Assembly: GCF_021213805.1 (NCBI RefSeq)
Contig: NZ_JAJQJI010000006.1
Location: 1-64,000 of the forward strand
Length of the DNA: 64,000 nucleotides
DNA from: Mycobacterium sp. MYCO198283
Lineage (GTDB): Bacteria; Actinomycetota; Actinomycetes; Mycobacteriales; Mycobacteriaceae
Direction: 5' to 3'
A program made the position numbers and the translations under genes. Of the stretch, positions 34,582 through 44,593 are shown one piece after another. Under the pieces are notes generated by a model. The model did no database searches, was not told the DNA's origin, and saw nothing but the letters and a program-made list of their open reading frames with translations. Numbering within the stretch: the stretch's first letter is position 1; every line of letters starts with the position of its first letter.

Positions 34582-35691
34582 ATGCGCATCACGGGTGCCG
34601 TCCTGGAGGAGATCGGGCGGCCGCGGCCGTTCGGCACGTCGCGGCCGCTGACCGTCGCAGAACTCGACCTCGACCCGCCGGGCGACACCGAGTTGCTGGT
34701 GCGCATCGAGGCCGCCGGCTTGTGCCACTCCGACCTATCCGTCGTCGACGGCAACCGCGTGCGGCCCGTCCCGATGCTGCTCGGCCACGAGGCCGCCGGG
34801 ATCGTCGAGCAGGTGGGTGCGGCGGTGGACGATGTCGCCGCGGGGCAGCGCGTCGTGATGACCTTCCTGCCGCGCTGCGGGCAGTGTGCGGCGTGCCGGA
34901 CCCACGGCATCACGCCGTGCGAACCCGGCAGCGCGGCGAACGGTGCAGGCACGCTGCTGTCCGGCGAGCGCCGGTTGCGGCGCGACGGCGCCCCGGTGCA
35001 CCACCACCTCGGGGTGTCGGGGTTCGCGACGCACGCCGTCGTCGACCGCGCCTCCGTGGTGCCCGTCGACGCCGACGTGCCGCCGGTCGTCGCCGCGCTG
35101 CTGGGGTGCGCCGTGCTCACCGGCGGCGGAGCCGTGCTGAACGTCGGGCGGCCCGAACCCGGGCAGACGGTGGCCGTCGTGGGCATCGGCGGCGTGGGCA
35201 TGGCGGCCATCCTCACCGCGCTCGCGCTCGACGAGGTGCGTGTCGTCGCGGTCGACACCGTTGCCGACAAACTCGCCAAGGCCACCGCGGTCGGCGCCCA
35301 CGAGGCGATGACGCCGCAGCAGGCCACCGACGCCGGTCTCAAGGCGACGGTGGTGATCGAAGCGGCCGGCCACCCGGCGGCCCTCGAGGGCGCGGTGGGT
35401 CTCACGGCGCCCGGCGGTCGCACCGTCACCGTCGGACTCCCGCCGCCGAGCGCGCGGATCACGCTGTCGCCGCTGGGCTTCGTAGCCGAGGGCCGCTCGC
35501 TGATCGGCAGCTACCTGGGTTCGGCGGTGCCGTCGCGCGACATCCCCACCTTCGTCGACCTGTGGCGTGCCGGCCGCCTGCCCGTCGAGAACCTGGTCTC
35601 GTCGAGGATCTCGCTCGCCGACATCAACGACGGCATGGAGCAGCTGGCCGCCGGTCAGGCCGTCCGACAGGTCATCACCTTCGACGGCTGA
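34582..35691 (+). CDS. Zinc-dependent alcohol dehydrogenase (class III-like MDR)
   Basis: A 369-residue medium-chain dehydrogenase. Catalytic zinc ligands are C48 and H69-E70 (GHEAAG). Structural zinc cysteines are C99, C102, C105 and C113. The NAD-binding loop is GIGGVGMAA. SD-like GGAAGG precedes the ATG. The segment order resembles mycothiol- or glutathione-dependent formaldehyde dehydrogenases and AdhB-type enzymes; the alcohol substrate is not evident. It converges with the NlpC/P60 gene with a 3-base gap. Confidence 0.9.
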   Translation: MRITGAVLEEIGRPRPFGTSRPLTVAELDLDPPGDTELLVRIEAAGLCHSDLSVVDGNRVRPVPMLLGHEAAGIVEQVGAAVDDVAAGQRVVMTFLPRCGQCAACRTHGITPCEPGSAANGAGTLLSGERRLRRDGAPVHHHLGVSGFATHAVVDRASVVPVDADVPPVVAALLGCAVLTGGGAVLNVGRPEPGQTVAVVGIGGVGMAAILTALALDEVRVVAVDTVADKLAKATAVGAHEAMTPQQATDAGLKATVVIEAAGHPAALEGAVGLTAPGGRTVTVGLPPPSARITLSPLGFVAEGRSLIGSYLGSAVPSRDIPTFVDLWRAGRLPVENLVSSRISLADINDGMEQLAAGQAVRQVITFDG

Positions 35692-35694
35692 CCG

Positions 35695-36273
35695 TCACGC
35701 CGGCAGCTCGCTCGGCGGCGGGGGCAAGTCGACCGGCGGCGGGGGCAGCAGCTCGACCGGCGTCGGGGGCAACTCGGCCGCCGGCGGCGGCTCGAACGGC
35801 AGCGGGGGCGGCACGTCGCCGGCCGGCGGCAGCGGGGGTTCGGGCTCGGTTTCGACCGGCAGGTACATGTGCCGGGTGAACTGCGGCTGGTAGGCGCCGC
35901 CGCCGCCGATCTTGACGCCGCCGCCCTCGCCGCTGGAGACCGGGGTGCCGTCGGGCAGGGTCACCGCCGTGTGGCCGCCGTTCCAACCGATCACCACCGC
36001 ATTCGGGGCGGTGCCCGGCCTGAAGCCGCGAGCCCGCAGCGCGGCTTCCTGGTTACCGGTGTTGAACCGGTCGCCGAACGCCGGCCGCCCGGACGCCACG
36101 TTGGCCACCCAGGACGCCAGACCGGAGCAGTCCGTGCCCTTGGGCGAGTCGCCGCCGGAGACGTACGGCGTACCCGAGACCTGCGTGACGAGAGCCATCA
36201 AAGTGCCTAGAACAACCACGTCGGCGGACGCTAACAACACCACCGACGCCGAACCAACATTTGTCGGTGGCAT
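35695..36273 (-). CDS. Small NlpC/P60-type protein with a proline-rich tail
   Basis: A 192-residue protein. A hydrophobic N-terminus (about 9-32), with no positive charges before it, may act as a signal sequence. The core has GTPYVSGGDSPKGTDCSGL with the nucleophile C49, then the TGNQEAALRARGF segment and GWNGGHTAVTL with H101, the Cys-His pair of NlpC/P60 peptidoglycan peptidases. The last 50 or so residues are almost wholly Pro, Glu and Leu, probably a cell-wall-spanning linker. Muralytic activity is inferred. ATG 36273 is chosen over GTG 36276. Confidence 0.8.
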   Translation of the reverse strand: MPPTNVGSASVVLLASADVVVLGTLMALVTQVSGTPYVSGGDSPKGTDCSGLASWVANVASGRPAFGDRFNTGNQEAALRARGFRPGTAPNAVVIGWNGGHTAVTLPDGTPVSSGEGGGVKIGGGGAYQPQFTRHMYLPVETEPEPPLPPAGDVPPPLPFEPPPAAELPPTPVELLPPPPVDLPPPPSELPA

Positions 36274-36385
36274 CACGTTCGGCCGACTCCGGTGACGGAG
36301 GCAACAACCGCTGTTCCTTACAGCAAACGTGGGACCGCGTACTTGCGCGCCTTACAGCGGTCCCAGCAAAGCTCGGGTGTCGACG

Positions 36386-36775
36386 TCAGCGCCGGTCCAG
36401 CACCGCGAAACTCAGCGTCGCCCGCGCCGCCTGCCGGTGGCGCGAGACATCCGTCACGTCGACGGCGACGACGATGCTCCGCCGGCCGGCCCGCACGATC
36501 GTCGCCTCGGCCCGAGCCGGCCCGGCGAGCACGGGCGCGAGGAAGTGGATGGTCATATCCGCCGTCGTCACGTCCTGGTGGTCGCCCACGTGGCGGTCGG
36601 CCAACCGGCCGCCGGCGATGTCGATCAGCGTCGCCAGCAGGCCGCCCTGCAACGCGCCGCGGCGATTGGCGAGGTCGGGTCGGTTCTCGATGTCGATGAC
36701 GACGGCCTCGTCGGTGTCCTGCACGTCGCGGAAGTTCAGCCGGTCCAACAGGTGTTGACCGTCGCCGGGCGCCAT
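36386..36775 (-). CDS. PaaI-type hotdog thioesterase
   Basis: A 129-residue hotdog protein. The PaaI signature is GALQGGLLATLIDIAGG on the central helix, followed by DVTTADMTIHFLAPVLAGPARAEATIVRAGRR. It probably hydrolyses aromatic or short acyl-CoAs. ATG 36775 is preferred over TTG 36784. A 112-bp gap separates it from the NlpC/P60 gene. It is divergent from the osmoprotectant importer. Confidence 0.88.
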   Translation of the reverse strand: MAPGDGQHLLDRLNFRDVQDTDEAVVIDIENRPDLANRRGALQGGLLATLIDIAGGRLADRHVGDHQDVTTADMTIHFLAPVLAGPARAEATIVRAGRRSIVVAVDVTDVSRHRQAARATLSFAVLDRR

Positions 36776-36894
36776 GGCGGGCAACAGTACGCGCGCGAAT
36801 CACCCCTATGCATTCACGGCCTCGGTTATGGTCGAGACCCTGTGCACGGCGGGCAGCCGGCCGCCGTCCCGGCGCACCGGAGGCTCAAGCGACT

Positions 36895-37545
36895 GTGATG
36901 GGGTTCCTCGACTTCGTCCGCGACCGCTGGTCGGTGCTGTCTTTCCTGTCCTATCAGCACCTGAGCCTCGTCGTGCAGACGCTGCTGCTGTCCACCGTGA
37001 TCGCGCTGGCCGTCGGGATGCTGATCTACCGGTCGCGTTGGGGTACCGCGCTGGGCAATTCGGTCACCTCGGTCGGCCTCACGCTGCCGTCCTACGCCTT
37101 GCTCGGCGTGCTCGTCGGGGTCATCGGCCTCGGCGTATGGCCGTCGGTGGTGATGCTGGTGTTCTTCGGCTTCTTCCCGATCCTGCGCAACGTGCTCGTC
37201 GGGCTGGGCGGTGTCGATCAGACGCTGGTCGAGTCGGCGCGCGGCATGGGGATGAGCCGCGCCGCCACCTTGATGCGCCTCGAGCTGCCGCTGGCGTGGC
37301 CGGTGATCATGGCCGGGGTGCGGGTGTCGGCCCAGATGCTGATGGGTATCGCCGCGATCGCGGCGTTCGCGCTCGGGCCGGGGCTGGGCGGCTACATCTT
37401 CTCCGGCATCTCGCGGACCGGCGGCGCCAACGCGACGAACTCGATCGTCGCCGGCACCGTCGGCATCCTCATCCTGGCGGTACTGCTCGACACCGTGCTC
37501 AACGTCATCACCAAGATCACGACCCCGAAGGGAATCCGTGTCTGA
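36895..37545 (+). CDS. proW: Osmoprotectant ABC transporter, permease 1
   Basis: A 216-residue permease with about six helices. The cytoplasmic EAA-type loop reads ESARGMGMSRAATLMRLELPLAWP and docks on the ATPase. GTG 36895 is chosen for its distance (11 bases) from GGAGG (36879-36883). First gene of a four-gene operon (permease, ATPase, permease, binding protein) of the glycine betaine/carnitine/choline OpuC/ProU type. The 3' end overlaps the ATPase GTG by 8 bases. Confidence 0.92.
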   Translation: MMGFLDFVRDRWSVLSFLSYQHLSLVVQTLLLSTVIALAVGMLIYRSRWGTALGNSVTSVGLTLPSYALLGVLVGVIGLGVWPSVVMLVFFGFFPILRNVLVGLGGVDQTLVESARGMGMSRAATLMRLELPLAWPVIMAGVRVSAQMLMGIAAIAAFALGPGLGGYIFSGISRTGGANATNSIVAGTVGILILAVLLDTVLNVITKITTPKGIRV

Positions 37546-38716
37546 GACCACCGCCCACACCGCCTCGTCGGCCGCGACCGAACGCAGCGGCGGCGCACGC
37601 ATCCTGCTCGACGGGGTCACCAAGCGCTACGGGGCCAACAGCGCACCGGCCGTCGACAACGTCACGCTGGAGATCCCGGCAGGGGAGATCGTGATGCTCG
37701 TCGGGCCGTCGGGCTGCGGCAAGACCACCACGATGAAGATGATCAACCGGCTCATCGAACCGACCAGCGGGCGGATCTTCATCGGCGACGACGACGTCAC
37801 CAAGCGCAACCCCGACGAGCTGCGGCGCCACATCGGCTACGTCATCCAGGGTGCCGGGCTGTTTCCGCACCTCACGGTCAGCGACAACATCGCGATCGTG
37901 CCGCGGCTGCTGAAGTGGGACAAGAAGCGGATCTCGACGCGCATCGACGAACTGCTCGACCTGGTCAGCCTCACTCCCGCGCAGTACCGCGACCGCTATC
38001 CCCGGGAGCTCTCCGGCGGCCAGCAGCAGCGGGTCGGGGTGGCGCGCGCGCTGGCGGCCGACCCGTCGGTGCTGCTGATGGACGAGCCGTTCGGCGCCGT
38101 CGATCCGATCACCCGGTCGCGGTTGCAGGACGAGTTGCTGCGGCTGCAGGACGAGCTGCGCAAGACCATCGTGTTCGTCACCCACGACTTCGACGAGGCG
38201 GTGAAGCTCGGAGACCGCATCGCGATCCTGGAGCAGGGCTCGCGGATCGTCCAGTACGACGCCCCCGAGGAGATCCTCGCCCACCCGGCCAACGACTTCG
38301 TGCGCGGCTTCGTCGGCGCCGGCGCGGCGCTCAAGCAGCTGACGCTCACCCGGGTCCGCGACGTCGAACTGCACGAGGCCGTGGTGGTGCACCGGGGCGA
38401 CGACCCGGCCGAGGCGGTGCGTGCAGCACAGCGCGCCAACCGCGAGCACGTCATAGTCCTCGACGACCAGGACCGACCGCTGTGCTGGCTCTCCCTCGAC
38501 GAGCTGGCGCAGCCCGATGCGCTGCGCAACGCCACCCGCGACGAGGACCTGGCGTGCGTCAGCCCGGCCTCGACGCTCAACGACGCGCTCGACGACATGC
38601 TGACGTCGTCGCACGGCGTCGTGGTGGTCACCGGGCGCCGCAATGCCTATCGCGGCGTCATCCGGGTCGAGACCATCATGGACGCCATGTCCGGCCTGCG
38701 GCGGCCCGCGTCGTGA
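37538..38716 (+). CDS. proV: Osmoprotectant ABC transporter, ATP-binding protein with CBS pair
   Basis: A 392-residue ATPase. Walker A GPSGCGKTT, signature LSGGQQQRVGVARALA, Walker B LLMDEPFGAVD and switch VTHDFDE are intact. The C-terminal 110 residues form a tandem CBS module (HEAVVVHRGDDPAEAV to RGVIRVETIMDAM), which in OpuA-type transporters senses ionic strength or a nucleotide. GTG 37538 overlaps permease 1, and the stop overlaps permease 2 by 4 bases. Confidence 0.94.
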   Translation: MSETTAHTASSAATERSGGARILLDGVTKRYGANSAPAVDNVTLEIPAGEIVMLVGPSGCGKTTTMKMINRLIEPTSGRIFIGDDDVTKRNPDELRRHIGYVIQGAGLFPHLTVSDNIAIVPRLLKWDKKRISTRIDELLDLVSLTPAQYRDRYPRELSGGQQQRVGVARALAADPSVLLMDEPFGAVDPITRSRLQDELLRLQDELRKTIVFVTHDFDEAVKLGDRIAILEQGSRIVQYDAPEEILAHPANDFVRGFVGAGAALKQLTLTRVRDVELHEAVVVHRGDDPAEAVRAAQRANREHVIVLDDQDRPLCWLSLDELAQPDALRNATRDEDLACVSPASTLNDALDDMLTSSHGVVVVTGRRNAYRGVIRVETIMDAMSGLRRPAS

Positions 38717-39498
38717 CGGCGCCGGCCGGTGTTGCCGCTGACGCCCCGACCGCGGCGATCGCGGCCGACCGCGGCCGCCCGGGCATCAGCCGGTGGATCC
38801 TGCAGCCGCTCGCCTGCCTGGCGGCGGTGTCGGCGGCCCTGCTGTACGTCCGCTTCGCCGACGTCTCGGTGTCGGAGCGGCGCTCGCTGAGCGTCGGCAA
38901 CCTGCTGACCCTGCTCGGCCAACACCTGCAGATCAGCCTGGCCGCCACGCTGCTCACCTGCCTGGTGGCCGTGCCCGCGGGCATCGCGCTGACCCGCGGA
39001 CCGCTGCGTCGCTACGCCAGCCCGATCATCACGGTGGCGGGGTTCGGCCAGGCGGCGCCCGCGATCGGGCTGATCGCGCTCGGGGCGGTGTTGTTCGGCA
39101 TCGGCGCGACCGGTGCCATCGTCGCGCTCACGGTGTACGGCGCGCTGCCGATCGTCGCAAACACCGTCATCGGTCTCGACGGCGTGGACCCGCGGCTGGT
39201 GGAGGCCGCGCGGGGCATGGGCATGTCGGCGACGGCGACGCTGCGGCGGGTGGAGCTGCCGCTCGCGCTGCCCGTCATCATCGCCGGCGTGCGCACCGCA
39301 CTGGTGCTGATCGTCGGCACCGCCGCACTCGCATCGTTCACCGGCGGCGGGGGACTGGGCCAGCTGATCACCACCGGGATCAAGCTGCAGCAGACGGTGA
39401 CGCTGGTGGTGGGGGCGGTGCTGGTGGCCGCGCTGGCGTTGTTCATCGACTGGCTGGCCCGCGTCGTCGAGATCGTCGCGGCTCCGAAGGGCGTGTGA
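38713..39498 (+). CDS. proZ: Osmoprotectant ABC transporter, permease 2
   Basis: A 261-residue permease with about six helices after a soluble 30-residue start. The EAA loop reads EAARGMGMSATATLRRVELPLALP, nearly the same as in permease 1, so the transporter is a heterodimer of diverged permeases. GTG 38713 overlaps the ATPase stop (GTGA). The frame is open further upstream only as a shadow of the ATPase. Confidence 0.92.
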   Translation: MTAPAGVAADAPTAAIAADRGRPGISRWILQPLACLAAVSAALLYVRFADVSVSERRSLSVGNLLTLLGQHLQISLAATLLTCLVAVPAGIALTRGPLRRYASPIITVAGFGQAAPAIGLIALGAVLFGIGATGAIVALTVYGALPIVANTVIGLDGVDPRLVEAARGMGMSATATLRRVELPLALPVIIAGVRTALVLIVGTAALASFTGGGGLGQLITTGIKLQQTVTLVVGAVLVAALALFIDWLARVVEIVAAPKGV

Positions 39499-39501
39499 CG
39501 C

Positions 39502-40464
39502 ATGCGCTTCCGCTCCTGTGCCGCGTGGCTGTCGGTGGCCGTGGTCGCCGCCGGGCTCACCGGATGTGGCCTGCAGTCCGCCAGCGGCACCGTGTTGTCG
39601 GCCAAGCCGGGCCTGATCCAACACTACGACTCGCTCGAGGGCGTCGAGATCACGGTTGCCGGAAAGGATTTCACCGAGCAGCTGATCCTGGGCAACATGC
39701 TGTCGATCATCTTGAAGGTCGCCGGCGCGGACGTGACGAACCTGAGCAACATCCCCGGCAGCTTCGGGGTGCGCGAAGCCATGCTCTCCGGACGAGCCAA
39801 TGTCTCACCGGAGTACACCGGCACCGGCTGGATCAACTACCTGGGCAACGAACAGCCCGTCAAGGGGGCAGCCGAGCAGTGGCGCGCCGTCGACGAGGCC
39901 GACCGGCCCAACGGGCTCACCTGGTTGCCCCCCGCTCCGATGAACAACACCTACTCGTTCGCGATCCGGGAGTCCGAGGGCGCGCGGCTGGGCGTCACCA
40001 AGCTCTCGGACCTGCAGCGGCTGAGCCGGCAGGACCGCACGTTCTGCATCGAGAGCGAGTTCGCGAACCGCAACGACGGGCTGATACCCATGCTCGCCAC
40101 CTACGGGTTGCGCCGCGAAGACCTGGGCCGCGTCACCAACCTCGACACCGGCGTCATCTACACCGCGACCGCGAACGGCGACTGCAACTTCGGCGAGATC
40201 TTCACCACCGACGGGCGCATCCCGGCGCTGCATCTGCGCGTGCTCGACGACGACCGGTCCTTCTTCCCGCTGTACAACCTCACCGAGGTCGTCAACACGA
40301 AGCTGCTCGAGGCGCACCCCGAGCTCGCCGAGATCTTCGGTCAGCTCAACCCCCGGATCACCAACGAGGTGATGCTGGGCCTCAACGCCAAGGTCGACAA
40401 CGACGGCGACGACCCGGCGCTGGTCGCCCGCGACTGGCTGCTGCGGGAGGGGTTCGTCACCTGA
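39502..40464 (+). CDS. proX: Osmoprotectant-binding lipoprotein
   Basis: A 320-residue substrate-binding lipoprotein. The signal peptide ends in lipobox LTGC with C22 lipidated. The mature part begins with [21 protein letters not shown], the OpuAC/OpuCC-type start, and has [14 protein letters not shown]. It delivers quaternary ammonium solutes to the two permeases. It begins 3 bases after the permease stop and is the last gene of the operon. Confidence 0.93.
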   Translation: MRFRSCAAWLSVAVVAAGLTGCGLQSASGTVLSAKPGLIQHYDSLEGVEITVAGKDFTEQLILGNMLSIILKVAGADVTNLSNIPGSFGVREAMLSGRANVSPEYTGTGWINYLGNEQPVKGAAEQWRAVDEADRPNGLTWLPPAPMNNTYSFAIRESEGARLGVTKLSDLQRLSRQDRTFCIESEFANRNDGLIPMLATYGLRREDLGRVTNLDTGVIYTATANGDCNFGEIFTTDGRIPALHLRVLDDDRSFFPLYNLTEVVNTKLLEAHPELAEIFGQLNPRITNEVMLGLNAKVDNDGDDPALVARDWLLREGFVT

Positions 40465-40551
40465 TGCGCTGACTCCGGCACGCCGACACCACGGCAGCCG
40501 GGGAGTGGACATCGTCACACCACGTCGACAGCGGCTCCGCCGCGGGTTTAG

Positions 40552-40568
40552 GTTAGTTTCACTAACTT
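40552..40568 (+). promoter_or_regulatory. Palindromic operator and possible -10 of the carboxylic acid reductase gene
   Basis: GTTAGT-TTC-ACTAAC (40552-40566) is a perfect palindrome with 6-bp arms, embedded in an A/T-rich island unusual for this GC-rich window. TAACTT (40563-40568) overlaps its right arm and fits a -10. The predicted mRNA would begin near 40575, 23 bases before ATG 40598. The size and shape suit a TetR or MarR-type repressor. Confidence 0.55.
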
Positions 40569-40597
40569 TGTTTCTCATTGCCCGTAAAGGACCGCCC

Positions 40598-43500
40598 ATG
40601 ACCGCTGCCCAGCCCGACGAAGAGCTCACGAACCGGATCGCCGAGCTGTCGGCCACCGACCCGCAATTCGCCGCCGCCCTGCCCGATCCGCAGGTGAGCG
40701 CCGCCGCGTCGCAGGACGGCCTCGGCCTGGCCGAGGTGGTCCGAACGGTGCTGGCGGGCTATCGCCACCGCCCGGCCCTCGGGCAGCGGGCGGTGAAGTA
40801 CGTGACCGACACCGCCGGACGCACCACCACCGAATTCTTGCCCAGCTTCGACACCATTACCTACGGAGAACTGGCAGAGCTGATCGATGCGATCAGCCGC
40901 GGCTGGTACGGCGATCCCGTCGGTCATGGCGACCGGGTGGCCATCCTCGGCTTCCCGAGCATCGAATACACCGCCGTCGACACGGCGCTGACGCAGCTCG
41001 ACGCGGTCAGCGTGCCGTTGCAGACCAGCGCCCCGGTGGCGCAGCTCGCGCCGATCGTCGCCGAAACCGAACCCGCGGTGCTCGCGACGAGCGTCGACCA
41101 CCTCGCCGACGCCGTCGCGCTGACCCTGGACGCCCACGTGCCGCAGCGGTTGGTGGTGTTCGACGTCCGGCCCGAGGTCGACGACCACCGCGACGCACTG
41201 GCCCAGGCCACCGCCCGACTCGCCGCGGCCGGCGCCCCGACCGTCGTCGAGACACTGACCGACGTCATCGAGCGCGGCCGCACCCGCAGCGGCACCGTGC
41301 CGTCGGCCGCGCCCGATGCGCTGTCGCTGCTCATCTACACCTCCGGCAGCACCGGCGCGCCGAAGGGTGCCATCTATCCCGCACACAAGGTGGCAAGCAT
41401 GTGGCGGGCGGCCGCCATGGCCCACTGGGACGCCAACCACGGCTCCATCCCGGCGATCGCGCTGAGCTTCCTGCCGATGAGCCACGTCATGGGGCGAGGC
41501 ATTCTCTACGGCGCGCTCAGCGTCGGTGGCACCGTGTACTTCGCGGCCCGCAGCGACCTTTCCACGCTGCTGGAGGATCTGGCGCTGGTGCGGCCCACGC
41601 AGCTCAACTTCGTTCCGCGCATCTGGGACATGCTGCATCAGGAATTCGCCAGCGAAGTCGACCGCCGGCTCGCCGCCGGCGGTGACCGCGACGAGGTCGA
41701 AGCGGCGGTGATGGCCGAGCAGCGCCGCGACGTCCTCGGCGGCCGCTTCGTCACCGCGATCACCGGATCGGCGCCGATCTCGCCGGAGCTCAAGCAGTGG
41801 GTGGAGAAGCTGCTCGGCATGCACCTCATCGAGGGATACGGGTCGACCGAGGCCGGCGCGGTGTTCGTCGACGGTCAGGTGCAGCGGCCCCCGGTGATCG
41901 ACTACAAGCTCGTCGACGTGCCCGAACTCGGCTACTTCACCAGCGACCGGCCGCATCCGCGCGGCGAACTGCTGGTGCTCTCGGAGCAGGTGTTCCCCGG
42001 GTACTACAAGCGCCCCGACATCACCGCCGAGATGTTCGACGAGAACGGCTACTACCGCACCGGTGACATCGTCGCCGAACTCGGGCCCGACCGGTTGGAG
42101 TACGTGGACCGCCGCAACAACGTCCTCAAGCTCGCCCAGGGCGAGTTCGTCACCGTGGCCAAGCTCGAGGCGGCGTTCACCGGCAGCCCGCTGGTGCGGC
42201 AGATCTACGTGTACGGCAACAGCGCCCGGCCGTACCTGCTGGCGGTCGTCGTCCCCACCGCCGAGGCGCTGGAGCAGCACGACCTCGCGTCGCTGAAGCC
42301 ACTGATCGCCGACTCCCTGCAGCGCACCGCCCGCAGCGCCGGTCTGCAGTCCTACGAGATCCCGCGCGACTTCCTCATCGAGACAACGCCGTTCACCGTC
42401 GAGAACGGCCTGCTGACCGGTGTCCGGAAGCTGGCGTGGCCGAAGCTCAAGGAGCGCTACGGCGAGCAGCTGGAGCAGCTCTACCGCGAGCTGGCCGAGG
42501 GCCAGGCCGAGGAATTGCGGACGCTGCGCCGCGACGGCGCCCACCGGCCGGTGGTCGAGACCGTCACCCGCGCCGCGGTTGCGCTGCTCGGCTCCTCGGC
42601 CGGGGACGTGGCGCCCGACGCGCACTTCACCGACCTCGGTGGCGACTCGCTGTCGGCGCTCACCTTCGGCAACCTGCTGCACGAGATCTTCGGCGTCGAG
42701 GTGCCGGTCGGCGTGATCGTCAGCCCGGCCGGCGACTTGCAGTCGATCGCCGAATACGTGGAGGCGCAACGGTCCTCGGACGGCAAGCGGCCCACCTTCG
42801 CCGCGGTGCACGGCCGCGACGCGACGGTCGCGCATGCCGCGGACCTGACGCTGGACAAGTTCCTCGACGAGGACACGCTGGCCGCCGCCGTGCCCGGCCC
42901 GGCGCGCGAGGTGCGCACGGTGCTGCTGACCGGAGCCACCGGCTTCCTGGGCCGCTACCTCGCGCTGGAGTGGCTGCAGCGGATGTCGCTGGTCGGCGGC
43001 ACCGTGATCTGCCTGGTGCGCGGCAAGTCCGACGAGGACGCCCGCCGCCGCCTTGACGCCGTGTTCGACAGCGGCGATCCCGACCTGCTGCGGCACTACC
43101 GCTCGCTGGCCGCCGACCACCTGCAGGTGCTCGCCGGCGACAAGGGAGAAGCCGATCTCGGGCTGTCGCAGCAGGATTGGCAGCGGCTGGCCGACACCGT
43201 GGACCTGATCGTCGACCCTGCCGCGCTGGTGAACCACGTGCTGCCCTACGACCAGCTGTTCGGTCCGAACACGCTGGGCACCGCGGAGCTCATCCGCATC
43301 GCGGTGACGGGCCGGCTCAAGCCCTACGTCTACGTGTCGACGATGGCGGTCTGCGCGGGAATCCGGCCCGAGGACAACACCGAGGACGCCGACGTGCGGG
43401 TCGTCAGCCCGTCGCGGCCCGTCGACGACAGCTACGCCAACGGGTACGCGAACAGCAAGTGGGCGGGCGAGGTGCTGCTGCGCGAGGCGCACGACACCTT

Positions 43501-44104
43501 CGGCCTGCCGGTGTCGGTGTTCCGCTGCGACATGATCCTCGCCGACACCAGCTACGCCGGCCAGCTCAACGTGCCGGACATGTTCACCCGACTGCTGCTC
43601 AGCGTGCTCGCGACTGGGATCGCGCCGGAGTCGTTCTACCGGTTGGACGCCGACGGGCGCCGCCAGCGGGCCCACTACGACGGGCTGCCGGTCGAGTTCA
43701 TCGCCGACGCGATCTCGACGCTGGGCGTCGGAGTCACCGACGGGTTCGAGACCTACCACGTGATGAACCCGCACGACGACGGGATCGGGCTCGACGAGTT
43801 CGTCGACTGGCTGATCGACGCCGGCTACGACGTGCAGCGGATCCCGGATTACGCCGCCTGGCTGCAGCGGTTCGAGACCGCGCTGCGGGCGCTCCCGGAG
43901 CGGCAGCGCCAAGCGTCACTGCTGCCGTTGCTGCACAACTACGCCGAGCCGGAGCACCCGCTGCGAGGCTCGTTCGCGCCGACGGAGCGCTTCCGCACCG
44001 CGGTGCAGGACGCGAAGATCGGCCCGGACAAGGACATCCCGCACGTCACGCCCGCGGTGATCGTCAAGTACGCGACCGACCTCGAGCTGCTCGGCCTGCT
44101 CTGA
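40598..44104 (+). CDS. car: Carboxylic acid reductase (A-T-R enzyme)
   Basis: A 1168-residue three-domain enzyme reducing carboxylic acids to aldehydes with ATP and NADPH. The adenylation domain (about 1-650) has [15 protein letters not shown] and [10 protein letters not shown]. The carrier domain holds the phosphopantetheine serine S684 in LGGDSLSAL. The thioester reductase domain has the NADPH loop GATGFLGR (779-786) and catalytic Y950/K954. Length and order equal those of characterised Nocardia and Mycobacterium CARs (FadD9-like). AAAGGA precedes ATG 40598. It needs a phosphopantetheinyl transferase from elsewhere in the genome. Confidence 0.96.
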   Translation: MTAAQPDEELTNRIAELSATDPQFAAALPDPQVSAAASQDGLGLAEVVRTVLAGYRHRPALGQRAVKYVTDTAGRTTTEFLPSFDTITYGELAELIDAISRGWYGDPVGHGDRVAILGFPSIEYTAVDTALTQLDAVSVPLQTSAPVAQLAPIVAETEPAVLATSVDHLADAVALTLDAHVPQRLVVFDVRPEVDDHRDALAQATARLAAAGAPTVVETLTDVIERGRTRSGTVPSAAPDALSLLIYTSGSTGAPKGAIYPAHKVASMWRAAAMAHWDANHGSIPAIALSFLPMSHVMGRGILYGALSVGGTVYFAARSDLSTLLEDLALVRPTQLNFVPRIWDMLHQEFASEVDRRLAAGGDRDEVEAAVMAEQRRDVLGGRFVTAITGSAPISPELKQWVEKLLGMHLIEGYGSTEAGAVFVDGQVQRPPVIDYKLVDVPELGYFTSDRPHPRGELLVLSEQVFPGYYKRPDITAEMFDENGYYRTGDIVAELGPDRLEYVDRRNNVLKLAQGEFVTVAKLEAAFTGSPLVRQIYVYGNSARPYLLAVVVPTAEALEQHDLASLKPLIADSLQRTARSAGLQSYEIPRDFLIETTPFTVENGLLTGVRKLAWPKLKERYGEQLEQLYRELAEGQAEELRTLRRDGAHRPVVETVTRAAVALLGSSAGDVAPDAHFTDLGGDSLSALTFGNLLHEIFGVEVPVGVIVSPAGDLQSIAEYVEAQRSSDGKRPTFAAVHGRDATVAHAADLTLDKFLDEDTLAAAVPGPAREVRTVLLTGATGFLGRYLALEWLQRMSLVGGTVICLVRGKSDEDARRRLDAVFDSGDPDLLRHYRSLAADHLQVLAGDKGEADLGLSQQDWQRLADTVDLIVDPAALVNHVLPYDQLFGPNTLGTAELIRIAVTGRLKPYVYVSTMAVCAGIRPEDNTEDADVRVVSPSRPVDDSYANGYANSKWAGEVLLREAHDTFGLPVSVFRCDMILADTSYAGQLNVPDMFTRLLLSVLATGIAPESFYRLDADGRRQRAHYDGLPVEFIADAISTLGVGVTDGFETYHVMNPHDDGIGLDEFVDWLIDAGYDVQRIPDYAAWLQRFETALRALPERQRQASLLPLLHNYAEPEHPLRGSFAPTERFRTAVQDAKIGPDKDIPHVTPAVIVKYATDLELLGLL

Positions 44105-44110
44105 GCACCG

Positions 44111-44593
44111 TCAATCGGCGGCGGCCAGCCGGTCAGCGGCCAGCCGCACCGCGTTGACGATGCCCTGGTAGCCGGTGCAACGACAGAAGTTGCCCGACAG
44201 TCCTTCGCGGATCTCGTCGTCGCTGGGACGGGGGTTGTCGCGCAGCAGCGCCGTGATGGAGGTGACGAAACCCGGTGTGCAGAAACCGCATTGGAGGCCG
44301 TGACACTCGCGCAGCGCGGCCTGGACGGGGGAGAGCTCGCCGTCCGGCGAGGCGATGCCCTCGACGGTCGTGACCTGCTGACCGTCGACCTGCACGGCGA
44401 ACACCAGACACGCCCGCACCGCCTGGCCGTCGAGCAGGACGGTGCAGGCGCCGCACGCGCCGTGCTCGCAGCCCAGGTGGGTTCCGGTGAGCCCGCACTG
44501 CTCGCGCAGGAAGTCGGCGAGCGTGACCCGCGGTTCGACGCGGCCGCGGCGGGGGATGCCGTTGACGGTCAGCTCGACCGGCTGCTCATGCAT
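44111..44593 (-). CDS. Molybdenum hydroxylase, [2Fe-2S] subunit (CoxS-like)
   Basis: A 160-residue electron-transfer subunit with two [2Fe-2S] sites. The plant-ferredoxin cluster uses C42, C47, C50 and C62. The second uses C102, C105, C137 and C139 (CGFC, CRC). All eight ligands are present. It passes electrons from the molybdopterin subunit to FAD. It is the last gene of the leftward operon, its start overlapping the FAD-subunit stop by 8 bases. Confidence 0.94.
   Translation of the reverse strand: MHEQPVELTVNGIPRRGRVEPRVTLADFLREQCGLTGTHLGCEHGACGACTVLLDGQAVRACLVFAVQVDGQQVTTVEGIASPDGELSPVQAALRECHGLQCGFCTPGFVTSITALLRDNPRPSDDEIREGLSGNFCRCTGYQGIVNAVRLAADRLAAAD

Noticed and set aside
40547..40569. 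An IdeR iron box upstream of car (TTAGGTTAG start)
   Set aside because: The left half matches but the right half reads ACTAACTTT in place of CTAACCTAA with the wrong centre; the GTTAGT-TTC-ACTAAC palindrome explains the site better.
40562..43912. A reverse-strand open frame of 1116 codons
   Set aside because: It is antisense to the carboxylic acid reductase, with no domain and a composition driven by codon-position GC bias.
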